From the NCBI RefSeq assembly GCF_030679875.1, contig NZ_JAUXSP010000032.1, forward strand, positions 1 through 64,000: a DNA stretch of 64,000 nucleotides, read 5' to 3'. The position numbers and the translations under genes were made by a program. Positions 1 to 8,403 of the stretch are shown piece after piece. Origin of the DNA: Phenylobacterium sp. (GTDB lineage: Bacteria > Pseudomonadota > Alphaproteobacteria > Caulobacterales > Caulobacteraceae). The notes below the pieces were generated by a model. It did no database searches, was not told the DNA's origin, and saw only the letters and a list, made by a program, of their open reading frames with translations. How positions within the stretch are numbered: the stretch's first letter is position 1; each line of letters begins with the position of its first letter.

Positions 1-104
1 ATCGCCAGAACACCGCCGCCTGCGTTTCTCTTTCCAATTCAACAATGTCAAAGACCAAAACCGGCTTCCGCCAGCCCCGCCAACCAATCCGTCGGCGGCG
101 AGGA
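1..104 (-). other. leader of an rRNA operon (16S gene lies beyond the left edge)
   Basis: Read on the minus strand, this stretch runs from the predicted transcription start to the window edge. It has the usual look of an alphaproteobacterial 16S leader: a CTTTGACATTG block followed by a purine-rich GAAAGAGAAACG stretch. No rRNA gene is inside the window. The assignment rests on the promoter, the boxA-like block and general resemblance to known leaders. Confidence 0.6.
46..56 (-). promoter_or_regulatory. boxA-like antitermination element of the rrn leader
   Basis: The minus strand reads GGTCTTTGACA here. This is close to the boxA sequence of bacterial rRNA leaders (E. coli TGCTCTTTAACA), which recruits the Nus antitermination complex. 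It lies about 50 bases downstream of the predicted start of transcription. Confidence 0.55.
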
Positions 105-110
105 GCGGCG

Positions 111-139
111 TATCTAGTCGCCACCCCGAAGTGTGTCAA
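111..139 (-). promoter_or_regulatory. rRNA operon promoter, TTGACA-17-TAGATA
   Basis: On the minus strand a perfect -35 box TTGACA (139-134) is separated by exactly 17 bases from TAGATA (116-111). This is one of the best sigma70-type promoters in the window, as expected for an rrn operon. It drives leftward transcription out of the window. Confidence 0.7.
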
Positions 140-469
140 TCGATCCTTTCGGACTTTTCTGCGTTACTTTCCCGAGGGAATTTGGCGCAAAAATCACTTC
201 GGGCCGCCGAGGGGCTGCCCTCATTTGTCCGCAGCGATTCGATTGAAGGACCGGAACCTAGCCACCGGTGAAGAAAAGGTCAAGAGCCTTTCGGCCATCA
301 CCTGTTTCCGCCCGGCGCTGTGTCCAGAGGTCGTTATCTAGGTGGCAGGACCGGCGGAGTCAATGCACGCCTCCCCTGCCCTCGCCGCTCGCCAAGCATC
401 ACAGCGGCTTGCCCCACAGGCTTCCTACTCCCTATGAGGGAGAGGCGCACGGGGAGGCGCGGGTCCTAG
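140..469. other. intergenic region between rrn promoter and Rrf2 gene
   Basis: No convincing gene lies in these 330 bases. Short open frames here overlap the rrn promoter and leader and have no ribosome-binding site. The right end carries a GGGGAGG purine stretch at about 451-457 that may serve the Rrf2 start. Confidence 0.5.
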
Positions 470-910
470 ATGCTGTCGCAGAAGACAAGATACGCCCTTC
501 GGGCCCTGGTGGAGTTAGCCCGGGTTGAAGGCGCTCAGCTGACCTCCGGCGAACTCGCCCTGCGCGCCGACGCCCCGCGAAAGTTCCTGGAAGCCATCCT
601 TCTTGAGCTCTCGCGCCATCGCCTCGTGGTGAGCCGGCGGGGAAAGTTCGGGGGCTATACCTTGGCCAGGCCCGCCAGCGACATCGCCTTCGCCGAGGTG
701 ATTCGGGTGATCGAGGGCCCCCTCGCCCTTGCCCCCTGCGTCAGCCGGACGGCGTTTCGCAAGTGCGATGACTGTACAGATCTCGCCACCTGCACCCTGC
801 GCGAGGCCCTCCTGCGGGCCCGGGACGCCACCGCCAGCGTCCTTGAAGGCTATAGTCTGGCTGACGCAGCCGCCGGCTCCGGGGGCGAAGTGTTCCGGCC
901 CGCGCCCTGA
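470..910 (+). CDS. Rrf2 family transcriptional regulator with a four-cysteine cluster
   Basis: 146 aa. The N-terminal winged helix (about residues 1-60, start MLSQKTRYALRAL) is typical of the Rrf2 family (IscR, NsrR, RirA, CymR), which bind DNA as dimers. Four cysteines at residues 90, 99, 102 and 108 lie where Fe-S-sensing members carry their ligands, so redox, iron or NO sensing is plausible but inferred. Length is normal. The gene is not next to isc/suf or nsr targets, so its regulon is unknown. Its last 61 bases overlap the 3' end of the convergent GNAT gene. Confidence 0.88.
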   Translation: MLSQKTRYALRALVELARVEGAQLTSGELALRADAPRKFLEAILLELSRHRLVVSRRGKFGGYTLARPASDIAFAEVIRVIEGPLALAPCVSRTAFRKCDDCTDLATCTLREALLRARDATASVLEGYSLADAAAGSGGEVFRPAP

Positions 911-1479
911 GGCGCGTCGAGGACTCCGGTGATCTGGAGCCAGGGGGGCTCGGGGCTGGAATTGCGGACGATGCGCATCCCCAGGCGGCGCATCACGGCG
1001 ATCGAGGCGACATTGTCGTACTCGGTCCCCGCCAGGATTCGCTGCAGTTCCAGGGCTTCGAACATCCAGGCGCTGAGGAGCCGGGCGGCGCCGGTGGCCA
1101 GTCCACGCCCCTGCCAGGCCGGCCTCAGGGCCCAGAACATGCCGACCTCGGCGCTCCGCCGCGCCAGGGGGTCATCTCCCAAGCCGGGCAGACGGCCAAA
1201 GGGCTCCAGCCGCGGGACAATGCCGATCAGACCGGCGAACTGACCCTGCGCATCACAGATGACGCGATCGCCATAGGGGGGTTGGTGAAGGGCCGCCAGT
1301 TGCTGGTCATTGCGCACTGACCAGTCCAGCCAGTCTCGGCGCAGCGCCAGATTTTCGGCCTCATTCCGGGCCGGGTCGTTCCACGCGATCTCCTGATAGA
1401 GGCGGTGGCAACATTCCAGGTCGCCTGGCTGCAGAGGGCGAATACTCACCCCCTGCCCCGTCAGAGGCGGCCCGGTCAC
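850..1479 (-). CDS. GNAT family N-acetyltransferase
   Basis: 209 aa, GTG start just behind the stop of the upstream CBS gene. The acetyl-CoA binding motif QGRGLA (residues 123-128) follows a hydrophobic strand, and NVASIAVMRRLGM (about 156-168) is the usual GNAT C-terminal helix. Opening VSIRPLQPGDLE resembles RimJ/RimL-type enzymes, which acetylate protein N-termini or small amines; the substrate cannot be told. Probably co-transcribed with the CBS-domain gene. The C-terminal tail (about 185-209) is low-complexity and is the part antisense to the Rrf2 gene. Confidence 0.85.
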   Translation of the reverse strand: MTGPPLTGQGVSIRPLQPGDLECCHRLYQEIAWNDPARNEAENLALRRDWLDWSVRNDQQLAALHQPPYGDRVICDAQGQFAGLIGIVPRLEPFGRLPGLGDDPLARRSAEVGMFWALRPAWQGRGLATGAARLLSAWMFEALELQRILAGTEYDNVASIAVMRRLGMRIVRNSSPEPPWLQITGVLDAPQGAGRNTSPPEPAAASARL

Positions 1480-1483
1480 GACA

Positions 1484-1912
1484 TCACCCGGCGGCGATAT
1501 AGGCCTTCAGGCCGTCGGCTTCGGCCACGACCTCAGAGATCTTATGCTTCACCAGGTCGCCGATGGAGACAATGCCGAGCAGCTTGTCGTCCTGGCAGAC
1601 TGGCAGGTGGCGCACCCGCCGATCGGTCATTCGCTCCAGGAGCGCATCGACCGTTTCCCCCGGCGCCGCAAACAGAACGTCACACGTCATGCAACCGGAG
1701 GTCGGCTTGTCCAGGGCCGAAGCCCCCTGCTCAGCAACGATTCGCACCACGTCACGCTCAGAGACGATTCCTACCACCCGGCCGCCATCCACGACCACGA
1801 GCGCGCCAACCCGGCGGGAATGCAACAGGGCTGACACCGCACTGACGGTATCGGAGGGCGTCACGGTGAAGACCAGGTCACCCTTGGTCTTCAGGATCTG
1901 GGACACAAGCAT
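1484..1912 (-). CDS. tandem CBS-domain protein
   Basis: 142 aa made almost wholly of two CBS domains (about residues 8-60 and 72-130), a Bateman module. The motifs GIVSERDVVR and GIVSIGDLVK mark the ends of the two repeats. Such stand-alone proteins bind adenine nucleotides and act as energy or redox sensors for partner proteins; no partner domain is fused here. First gene of a probable two-gene unit with the GNAT gene (4-base gap). Confidence 0.9.
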   Translation of the reverse strand: MLVSQILKTKGDLVFTVTPSDTVSAVSALLHSRRVGALVVVDGGRVVGIVSERDVVRIVAEQGASALDKPTSGCMTCDVLFAAPGETVDALLERMTDRRVRHLPVCQDDKLLGIVSIGDLVKHKISEVVAEADGLKAYIAAG

Positions 1913-1977
1913 AGGTCGTTTTCTCCCTCATCCCCTAGGCGAGCAGCCTGTCGCATAACGCGGGTCCTGGCAATCGC

Positions 1978-2661
1978 TCACATCGGGGGATCAGAAGGTG
2001 GCGCGTCCTGCGGCGCGCTCACAGGCGGCTCTGGGGAAACACGACGGGCGAGGCCCGCCGCCGGGCCAGCCAGGAGAAGCCCCGCCAGGAAGCCGGCGAT
2101 GTGGGCCTCCCAGGCCACGGCGCCCTCCAGGCCTGGCGCAAACCCCAGTACGGCGACCACCAGGTTCAACCCGATCCAGGCCGCGCTCATGAACAGGACG
2201 CGGGAGTCCAGCAGGGGCGCCAGGCGGCCAGCCCCGGCCAGTATCCGGGTCGCTCCGCCGATGAGGCCGAACACCGCCCCCGAGGCGCCGACCAGCAGGA
2301 TCTCTTCGCCGGGGTGCAGCTTGGCGAAGGCGAGGTTGGCCAGGACCCCACAGGCGAGATAGTAGCCCAGGAAGATCAGGGCCCCCTGCGGCCTGAGGCC
2401 AAACAGCCGCGCGACCGGGCTGCCAAAGGCCAGGGCGCCGGCGGCGTTCATCGCCGCATGGACCCAGCCCCCATGCACAAAGAGCGCGGTGACCAGGCCG
2501 ATGCGCGCGCCGGCCTCATAGCCAGCCGGCGAGAAACCAAACCGGCGATAGGCCTCATCTCCGATCAGGAGCGCCTGCAGAATGTAGGCGCCCAAGATGG
2601 CGCCGACCATGACCATGGCTGGCCAGGGAGCCTTGAAGATCGGCTCGCGGTGATCCGACAA
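1978..2661 (-). CDS. rhomboid family intramembrane serine protease
   Basis: 227 aa with about six membrane segments. The rhomboid signature GASG with nucleophile Ser127 and the partner His187 (in AHIAGF) form the catalytic dyad; the HGGWVHAAMN block (63-72) supplies the conserved His/Asn of the oxyanion region. These inner-membrane enzymes cleave transmembrane substrates. The start is TTG, chosen because AGGAGG lies at good distance upstream and the frame opens on a plausible N-terminus. The C-terminal tail from about 208 is Pro/Ser-rich. Substrate unknown. Confidence 0.92.
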   Translation of the reverse strand: MSDHREPIFKAPWPAMVMVGAILGAYILQALLIGDEAYRRFGFSPAGYEAGARIGLVTALFVHGGWVHAAMNAAGALAFGSPVARLFGLRPQGALIFLGYYLACGVLANLAFAKLHPGEEILLVGASGAVFGLIGGATRILAGAGRLAPLLDSRVLFMSAAWIGLNLVVAVLGFAPGLEGAVAWEAHIAGFLAGLLLAGPAAGLARRVSPEPPVSAPQDAPPSDPPM

Positions 2662-2809
2662 AAAAACGTCCTCCTGCGGCGTTCAGGGCAATACGGCCTC
2701 AGCCTTAACGAAATCGCGAGGGTTAGGCCTCTTAGATGGCGCTGCGTCCAAGTCTGGCGCGTGGTTTGCTTAACGAACCCCGCGCCCTGTCCCCGGAGTT
2801 CGCCAACAA

Positions 2810-3247
2810 ATGGCTCTCGTCACCCCCGCACAGCCCGCCGCCTGGCTCGCCGCCATCCTCGTCGGAGCCTTCTGCGCGAGCGCCGCCCAAGCGCAGCAGA
2901 TGACCACCAACTCAGCAGATTTCAACGCCGGGTGGGGCCGTTACGCCGGCAGCGAGAACCAGCCTGTCAATATTTCGACCCGCGACGCGAACGGCAATCG
3001 GGTCATTGTTGACGGCCTGATCCTCACCGGAGAGGACCAGTCCTCCTTCAGCCGATCCTCGGGATCGGCCGACGCCTATGCCGGGGTCGGCGCAAGCGCT
3101 GGCGGCGCCAGCGCCATCGGCAATAACCTCGTGGTGGTGACCCAGGGCAATTACAATACGGTCATCGTCAATTCGAGCCAGGTGAACAACGGCGCCGTCT
3201 CAGCCGGAACCCAGATGACGTCCGGCGGGGTGGGTGATGCCCAGTAA
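2810..3247 (+). CDS. hfaA: holdfast anchoring protein HfaA (curli-subunit-like)
   Basis: 145 aa with a signal peptide (cleavage near AAQAQQ). The C-terminal part holds an amyloid-type repeat, TQGNYNTVIVNSSQVNNG, similar to the Gln/Asn strand-turn repeats of curlin CsgA. In Caulobacter HfaA is secreted with HfaB and HfaD and fastens the polysaccharide holdfast to the cell pole. First gene of a compact three-gene operon (hfaB overlaps its end by 11 bases). Identification rests on size, repeat, signal peptide and above all the CsgG-like neighbour. Confidence 0.85.
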   Translation: MALVTPAQPAAWLAAILVGAFCASAAQAQQMTTNSADFNAGWGRYAGSENQPVNISTRDANGNRVIVDGLILTGEDQSSFSRSSGSADAYAGVGASAGGASAIGNNLVVVTQGNYNTVIVNSSQVNNGAVSAGTQMTSGGVGDAQ

Positions 3248-4241
3248 ATCCGCCCTGCGGCTCAGCGGCGCGGTAAGCGCCATCGCCCTGACGCTCTCGG
3301 CCTGCGCCACCCCCGTGGCCGGACCCGGCGGCAACTACAGCCGACCGATCGGCAGCGCGCCGGTGACAGCCAATCCGACCCCCTATTCAACCGCCTTGGT
3401 CTGCCTTGCCGGCTATGCCCGCACCTCGAACCTGACGGCGCCGCGGATCGCCGTCGGCCGCATCGCCGACTACACCGGCAAGACCGAGTCGGACGGGAGC
3501 GGGCGCAAGATCACCCAGGGCGCCTCACTGATGGCGATGTCGGCCTTCGCCAAGGCGGGCATGCCGCTGGTCGAGCGGTTCGACACCTCAGTGTCGGAGC
3601 TGGAGCTGAAATACGCCAACAACAAGCTGATCTCCGACCAGCCCAACGCCGCGCCCAACATGCCCGCGGAGTACCGCAGGATTCTGTCGGGTCAGGTGCC
3701 CGGGTCGGACTTCTATGTGGCCGGCGGTCTGACGGAGCTGAACTTCAACATCCGCTCGTCAGGGTTCGACGTCGGCGCGGGCGATCCTGACCCTCAGGAT
3801 CTGAAGGGGAATATCCGCGGTCGGCTGTTCATCATGAACATCGGCCTCGACCTGCGGCTGATCAACACCCGCACGCTGGAGGTGGTCGATGTCATCTCCT
3901 ACCAGAAGCAGGTCATTGGCCGTGAAGTCGGCGTCGGTCTGTTCGACTTCCTGGGGGGCAACGTGTTCGACGTCTCCGCAGGCACCGGCGCGCTTGAGCC
4001 AATGCAGCTGGCGGTCCGTTCGCTGGTGGAGCGGGCGGTGATCGAGATGAGCGCCAACCTCTACGGCATGCCCGGTCCTCAGGCCTGTCTGACCTCCGAC
4101 CCCCTGGGCGGGAGCACGGTGGGGACCACCGGAGCCTATGTCCCGGCCTACAACAATCTGGGGACCAACAATGCGCAGACTCGCCAAGATCCTAATCGCT
4201 GGAACGTCAACCGCGATCCTGACGTCCGCGGTCGCTACTAG
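3237..4241 (+). CDS. hfaB: holdfast anchoring protein HfaB (CsgG-like outer-membrane secretion lipoprotein)
   Basis: 334 aa. A lipoprotein signal with lipobox LSAC (Cys23) is followed by a CsgG domain, with the typical IAVGRIADYTG strand and AMSAFAKAG helix and a membrane-inserting region in the middle. CsgG forms the outer-membrane pore that secretes curli; HfaB does the same for HfaA and HfaD in Caulobacter. An ATG at 3237 is preferred over a GTG three bases earlier because GGGG-TGGG lies just upstream. It overlaps hfaA by 11 bases and hfaD by 71 bases, so translation is probably coupled. Confidence 0.9.
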   Translation: MPSKSALRLSGAVSAIALTLSACATPVAGPGGNYSRPIGSAPVTANPTPYSTALVCLAGYARTSNLTAPRIAVGRIADYTGKTESDGSGRKITQGASLMAMSAFAKAGMPLVERFDTSVSELELKYANNKLISDQPNAAPNMPAEYRRILSGQVPGSDFYVAGGLTELNFNIRSSGFDVGAGDPDPQDLKGNIRGRLFIMNIGLDLRLINTRTLEVVDVISYQKQVIGREVGVGLFDFLGGNVFDVSAGTGALEPMQLAVRSLVERAVIEMSANLYGMPGPQACLTSDPLGGSTVGTTGAYVPAYNNLGTNNAQTRQDPNRWNVNRDPDVRGRY

Positions 4242-5409
4242 CCAGACCTACGACAGCGTCATCGTCAGCGACCAGGTGCAGACCGGCGACATTTTCGCCG
4301 GCCAGACCCTCGACGTCGTCGAAATCACCGAAGCGACCACGGCGGTCACAACGGCGACCGGCGCGGCGTTCAATGGTTCGGCTGACAGCGTGACGCTGGA
4401 CGTGCGCGCCAACCAGAACCTTCAGGCCAATGTCACGGCCGACACCCGCCTCAATGCGGCGGTCAGCTCGGGCGCATCAACCAGCCTGACGACGACGGCC
4501 ACCGGGGTCACCAGCGAGTCCAACATCTATGGGGGCACGCTGACCGGCGTCTACAACCAGCAGACCGGGCCGGGGCGGATCTACAGCCATAGCCATGTGG
4601 AGGCCCCGGACGCCGAGACGGGCGATGTCACCGCCTCGACTGAGGCCATCGGGATCCACCAGGGCTTTGGCGCGAGTTACAGCGTCATTGGCGCCCGGGT
4701 GAACCAGACCAACCAGGCTGACGTGGTCGCCGACGGCGGTGGCACCTACGGCTATGTGGAAGGTGCGGCGACCTTTGTCGGCGCGGCCACCGGCGCGAAC
4801 GTCACCAGCTCCGGCGCTGGGGGTTCTGGCGAGCGCTACATCATCAACCAGACCAATGCCGCAGCGCTGACCCAGGCGAGCCAGTTCACCGCGCACGGCA
4901 ACGCCTATCTCAGCACCACAAGCGCCACGGCCAGCGGCGGAAACATCAACCTCTACAATGAGGGCGGTTTGCTGGACGTGACCAGCGACCAGAGCAACCA
5001 GGCCTATGTGCGGGCCCAGACTGGGGCGTCGGCCTACCAGTTCGGTTCGGCCGCCAGCATCGCCTACGGGGTCGGCAACTCGTTCCTGGCCGGCAATTTT
5101 GGATCCGAAACTCTCATTGACGCCGTGCAGCTGAATGACGGCGGCGGGGTCGAGGTCATCGCCGATTTCACCGGCGCCGAGGGCTATGACGCCACGGCCA
5201 ACGCCACAGCTATCGGCAATGCGGCCACCGGCTATGTCTGCAGCGATTGCGAGGGGCGACTGGTGGCCACGAGCCAGCAGGTGAACAACGCCGATGTGGG
5301 CGCCTCGACCTCGGTCACCGTGACCGGGTACGCCCGCTCGGCCACCGGCGTGGCCACCGCGGTAGGCAACACCGCCACCTACTATGTGAGCCGTCCCACC
5401 GGACACTAG
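4171..5409 (+). CDS. hfaD: holdfast anchoring protein HfaD (repetitive surface adhesin)
   Basis: 412 aa. The start at 4171 gives MRRLAKILIAGTSTAIL, a good signal peptide with GGGGA upstream; an earlier ATG at 4138 would spoil it. The mature protein is rich in Thr, Ala, Gly, Asn and Gln and low in charge. It carries irregular repeats such as VNQTNQADV, INQTNAAALTQ, DQSNQAYV and QQVNNADV, spaced through the chain, reminiscent of curlin strands. HfaD is the large adhesin of the Caulobacter holdfast anchor. The last gene of the operon; the 97 bases after it show no clear terminator. Confidence 0.82.
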   Translation: MRRLAKILIAGTSTAILTSAVATSQTYDSVIVSDQVQTGDIFAGQTLDVVEITEATTAVTTATGAAFNGSADSVTLDVRANQNLQANVTADTRLNAAVSSGASTSLTTTATGVTSESNIYGGTLTGVYNQQTGPGRIYSHSHVEAPDAETGDVTASTEAIGIHQGFGASYSVIGARVNQTNQADVVADGGGTYGYVEGAATFVGAATGANVTSSGAGGSGERYIINQTNAAALTQASQFTAHGNAYLSTTSATASGGNINLYNEGGLLDVTSDQSNQAYVRAQTGASAYQFGSAASIAYGVGNSFLAGNFGSETLIDAVQLNDGGGVEVIADFTGAEGYDATANATAIGNAATGYVCSDCEGRLVATSQQVNNADVGASTSVTVTGYARSATGVATAVGNTATYYVSRPTGH

Positions 5410-5506
5410 CCGCCGCCCCTGTCGGGCGACCGCCGCCATCGCGCCTTGCCCTCGCCTCATCACGCGGCGATGGTGACGCCTGTTCTGGTGTTCTGCGGAC
5501 GTCTCA

Positions 5507-8392
5507 ATGATCGGTTTCTCCCGGGCGGCGCTTGCCCTCTCCGCCGCCCTCGCCCTTGCTGGGTTCGCCGGCGCAGCGCCCCTAGACTCCCAGCCCGCCC
5601 CCCTATCAAGCGCGGACGCGTCCCAGCTCAGTCGAGCCCCAGCCCTGGCTCCAGGGCAGTGGCCGCAGGCCCTGGTCGATGTCGCGCCGGACCCTGAGGT
5701 CCGATTCGGAGCCCTGCCCAACGGCATGCGCTACGCGCTCCGCCGCCAGACCATCCCCGAGGGCCAGGCCGCCCTGCGTCTGCGGATCGACGCCGGCTCC
5801 CTGATGGAGGCGGATGACCAGCTGGGCCTGGCCCATTTCCTCGAGCACATGGCGTTCAACGGCTCGAAGGCCGTTCCGGAAGGGGAGATGGTCAAGATTC
5901 TCGAGCGGCTGGGGCTGGCCTTCGGCGCCGACACCAATGCGTCCACGGGGTTTGATGAGACCATCTACAAGCTCGACCTGCCCCGAACCGACGCCGAGAC
6001 CGTGTCCACCAGCCTGATGCTGCTGCGCGAAACGGCGATGAATCTGCTGATCGAGCAGGCCGCCGTCGACCGCGAGCGCGGCATCATCCTGTCCGAAGAG
6101 CGGGCCCGGGACACGCCCCCCTACCGCATCTACCAGAACCGCTTGGCCTTCCTGCTGAAGGATCAGCGCCTGAACGACCGCTATCCTATCGGCGAGGTGG
6201 AGATACTCCGCACCGCCCCGGCCACGCGGATTCGTGACTTCTACGAGACCTATTACCGGCCCGAACGGACCCTGCTGGTGGCCGCGGGCGACTTTGACCT
6301 CGACGCTATGGAAGCGCAGATCATCGAGGCCTTCGGCGCCTGGAGCGTCACTGGCGACGGCGAACAGGACCCTGACCTTGGGGCGGTGCGCCCCCGGGGC
6401 CTGGAGGCCAAGGTGGCCGTGGAGCCTGGCGTGCAGGCGGCCCTGCAGATGGCCTGGATCCGCCCCCCGGATCTCAGCGCAGACTCAGAGGCCCGTCGCC
6501 AGGCCGACCTGATCGAGCAGCTGGGCTTTTCGGTCCTGAACCGCCGCCTGTCTGCCCTGTCGCGGGCGGCCGACCCGCCCTTCCTGGGCGCCGGCGCCTT
6601 CGTGAATGATGAGTTTGGCGCGGCCGAGACCACCAGCATTCTGGCCAACGCCCAGGAGGGACGCTGGCGCGAAGCGCTGAGCGCCATTGAGGCTGAGCAG
6701 CGTCGCGCCGTGCAGCATGGTGTGAGGCAGGACGAGCTAGATCGGGAAATCGCCGAATATCGCGCTCGCCTGCAGGCCAGCGTCGCCGGCGCCGCCACGC
6801 GGCGGCCCTCGACCCTGGCTCAGCAGATTCTTGGAGCCACAGCCGAGGACAGGGTCGTGACCAGTCCTGCTCAGGATCTTGCCCTGTTCGACGCCGCCGT
6901 GGATGGGCTGGAGGCGGCCACGGTCTCGCGCGCCCTCGCCGAAGCGTTCGAGGGCCAGGGCCCGTTGATCTTCCAGGCCAGCCCGTCGCCGGTCGAAGGG
7001 GGCGAAGCTGCGGTGATCGCCGCCTATGAAGCCGCCCGCGAGCGTCCTGTCGGCGCACCGGCCGCCCTGACCCAACTGGAATGGCCCTACAGAACCTTTG
7101 GGACGCCCGGAAAGGTGGCTGAGACCCGTGAGATCGCTGACCTGGACACCGTCTTTGTGCGCTTCGAAAACGGCGTGCGGCTGACGGTCAAGCCGACACG
7201 GTTCCAGGACGACCAGATCCTGGTCTCCATCAATGTGGGCGATGGCCTGCAAAGCCTTCCCAGGGACACACAAAGTCTGGCCTGGGCCGCCCAGGCCTTC
7301 GCCGAGGGCGGACTTGGCCAGATCACGGCCGAGGATATGGAGCGTGTCCTGGCCTCGCGGGTCTATGGCGCGCGCCTTCGGGTGAGCGACGAGGCCTTCA
7401 CACTCTCAGGATCGACCCGTCCCGAGGACCTGGACGTTCAGTTGGAAGTGCTTAGCGCCTATCTCACCGACCCGGCCTGGCGCGGGGAAGCCTTCGCCAG
7501 AATTCAGGCGGCCGGCGCCACCATTCACGAACAGTATGAGGCCACCGCCAGCGGCGTTCTGTCCCGCGATCTGGCGGGGCTGCTGCACTCTGGCGACCGC
7601 CGATGGACGTTTCCGACCAAGGCGGAAATCGCTGAGGCCCGTCTCGCCGATCTTCAAGGGCAACTGGCCGCTCCGCTGGACGAGGCCCCCATTGAGGTGG
7701 TCATCGTCGGAGACACCACGGTGGAAAAGGCGACCGAGGCCGTCGCCCGGACCCTGGGCGCCCTCCCCCCGCGCCCTGATTCCGCCACGCCCTCAAACGT
7801 CGCCGGCGTCGAGTTCCCAGCGGCCTCGTCCCAACCGCTCCGCCGCACCCACAAGGGCCGCGCGGACCAGTCCATTGGCTATGTGGCCTGGCCCAGCACC
7901 GACTTCTTCGCGGACCCGCAGGGCGCTCGCGAGGCCGCCATCCTGGGAGAGATCCTGCGACTGCGGCTGACCGAAGAACTCCGCGAGAGCCAGGGCGCCA
8001 CCTACTCGCCCTCGGTCAACTACAACCATTCCTATGTGTGGGCAGGCTGGGGCTACATGTCGGCCAGCGTCGAAATCCCGCCTGCCGGGCTGGACGCCTT
8101 TTTCGCCGACGTGGCGAAGATCGCGGACGATCTTCGCACCACGCTGGTTGAGACCGATGAGTTGGAACGGGCCCGGCAGCCGCGGCTGGAGCGGATCGCC
8201 CGCGCCCGCGTCACCAACGACTACTGGCTCAGCGAGCTATCAGGGGGTCAGGCAGATCCCCGTCGCCTGGAGGCGATCCGCGCCGCGATCCCGGGCGCCG
8301 AACGCGTCACCGCCCAGGACGTGCAGAGGGCCGCCCAGCGCATCCTGCGCGCCGAGGCGGGGTGGAAGATCGAGGTCGTGCCGGAGGAGTGA
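5507..8392 (+). CDS. M16 family zinc metallopeptidase (two-domain, secreted)
   Basis: 961 aa with a signal peptide ending near residue 23. The inverted zinc motif HFLEH (110-114) and the third ligand Glu190, 76 residues on, are intact, so the N-terminal half is catalytic. The C-terminal half is the inactive M16C-type partner, as in pitrilysin-like single-chain enzymes. It should act in the periplasm on unfolded peptides of moderate length. It lies 97 bases after hfaD on the same strand but has its own weak ribosome site, and no functional tie to the holdfast is evident. Confidence 0.93.
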   Translation: MIGFSRAALALSAALALAGFAGAAPLDSQPAPLSSADASQLSRAPALAPGQWPQALVDVAPDPEVRFGALPNGMRYALRRQTIPEGQAALRLRIDAGSLMEADDQLGLAHFLEHMAFNGSKAVPEGEMVKILERLGLAFGADTNASTGFDETIYKLDLPRTDAETVSTSLMLLRETAMNLLIEQAAVDRERGIILSEERARDTPPYRIYQNRLAFLLKDQRLNDRYPIGEVEILRTAPATRIRDFYETYYRPERTLLVAAGDFDLDAMEAQIIEAFGAWSVTGDGEQDPDLGAVRPRGLEAKVAVEPGVQAALQMAWIRPPDLSADSEARRQADLIEQLGFSVLNRRLSALSRAADPPFLGAGAFVNDEFGAAETTSILANAQEGRWREALSAIEAEQRRAVQHGVRQDELDREIAEYRARLQASVAGAATRRPSTLAQQILGATAEDRVVTSPAQDLALFDAAVDGLEAATVSRALAEAFEGQGPLIFQASPSPVEGGEAAVIAAYEAARERPVGAPAALTQLEWPYRTFGTPGKVAETREIADLDTVFVRFENGVRLTVKPTRFQDDQILVSINVGDGLQSLPRDTQSLAWAAQAFAEGGLGQITAEDMERVLASRVYGARLRVSDEAFTLSGSTRPEDLDVQLEVLSAYLTDPAWRGEAFARIQAAGATIHEQYEATASGVLSRDLAGLLHSGDRRWTFPTKAEIAEARLADLQGQLAAPLDEAPIEVVIVGDTTVEKATEAVARTLGALPPRPDSATPSNVAGVEFPAASSQPLRRTHKGRADQSIGYVAWPSTDFFADPQGAREAAILGEILRLRLTEELRESQGATYSPSVNYNHSYVWAGWGYMSASVEIPPAGLDAFFADVAKIADDLRTTLVETDELERARQPRLERIARARVTNDYWLSELSGGQADPRRLEAIRAAIPGAERVTAQDVQRAAQRILRAEAGWKIEVVPEE

Positions 8393-8403
8393 GGTCCTTC
8401 GGC

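Noticed and set aside
45..341. 98-residue open frame at the left edge
   Set aside because: Lies across the leader and promoter of an rRNA operon read on the other strand.
2101..3012. 303-residue plus-strand frame through the rhomboid gene into hfaA
   Set aside because: It covers the antisense of the rhomboid gene and the wrong frame of hfaA; composition is that of a shadow.
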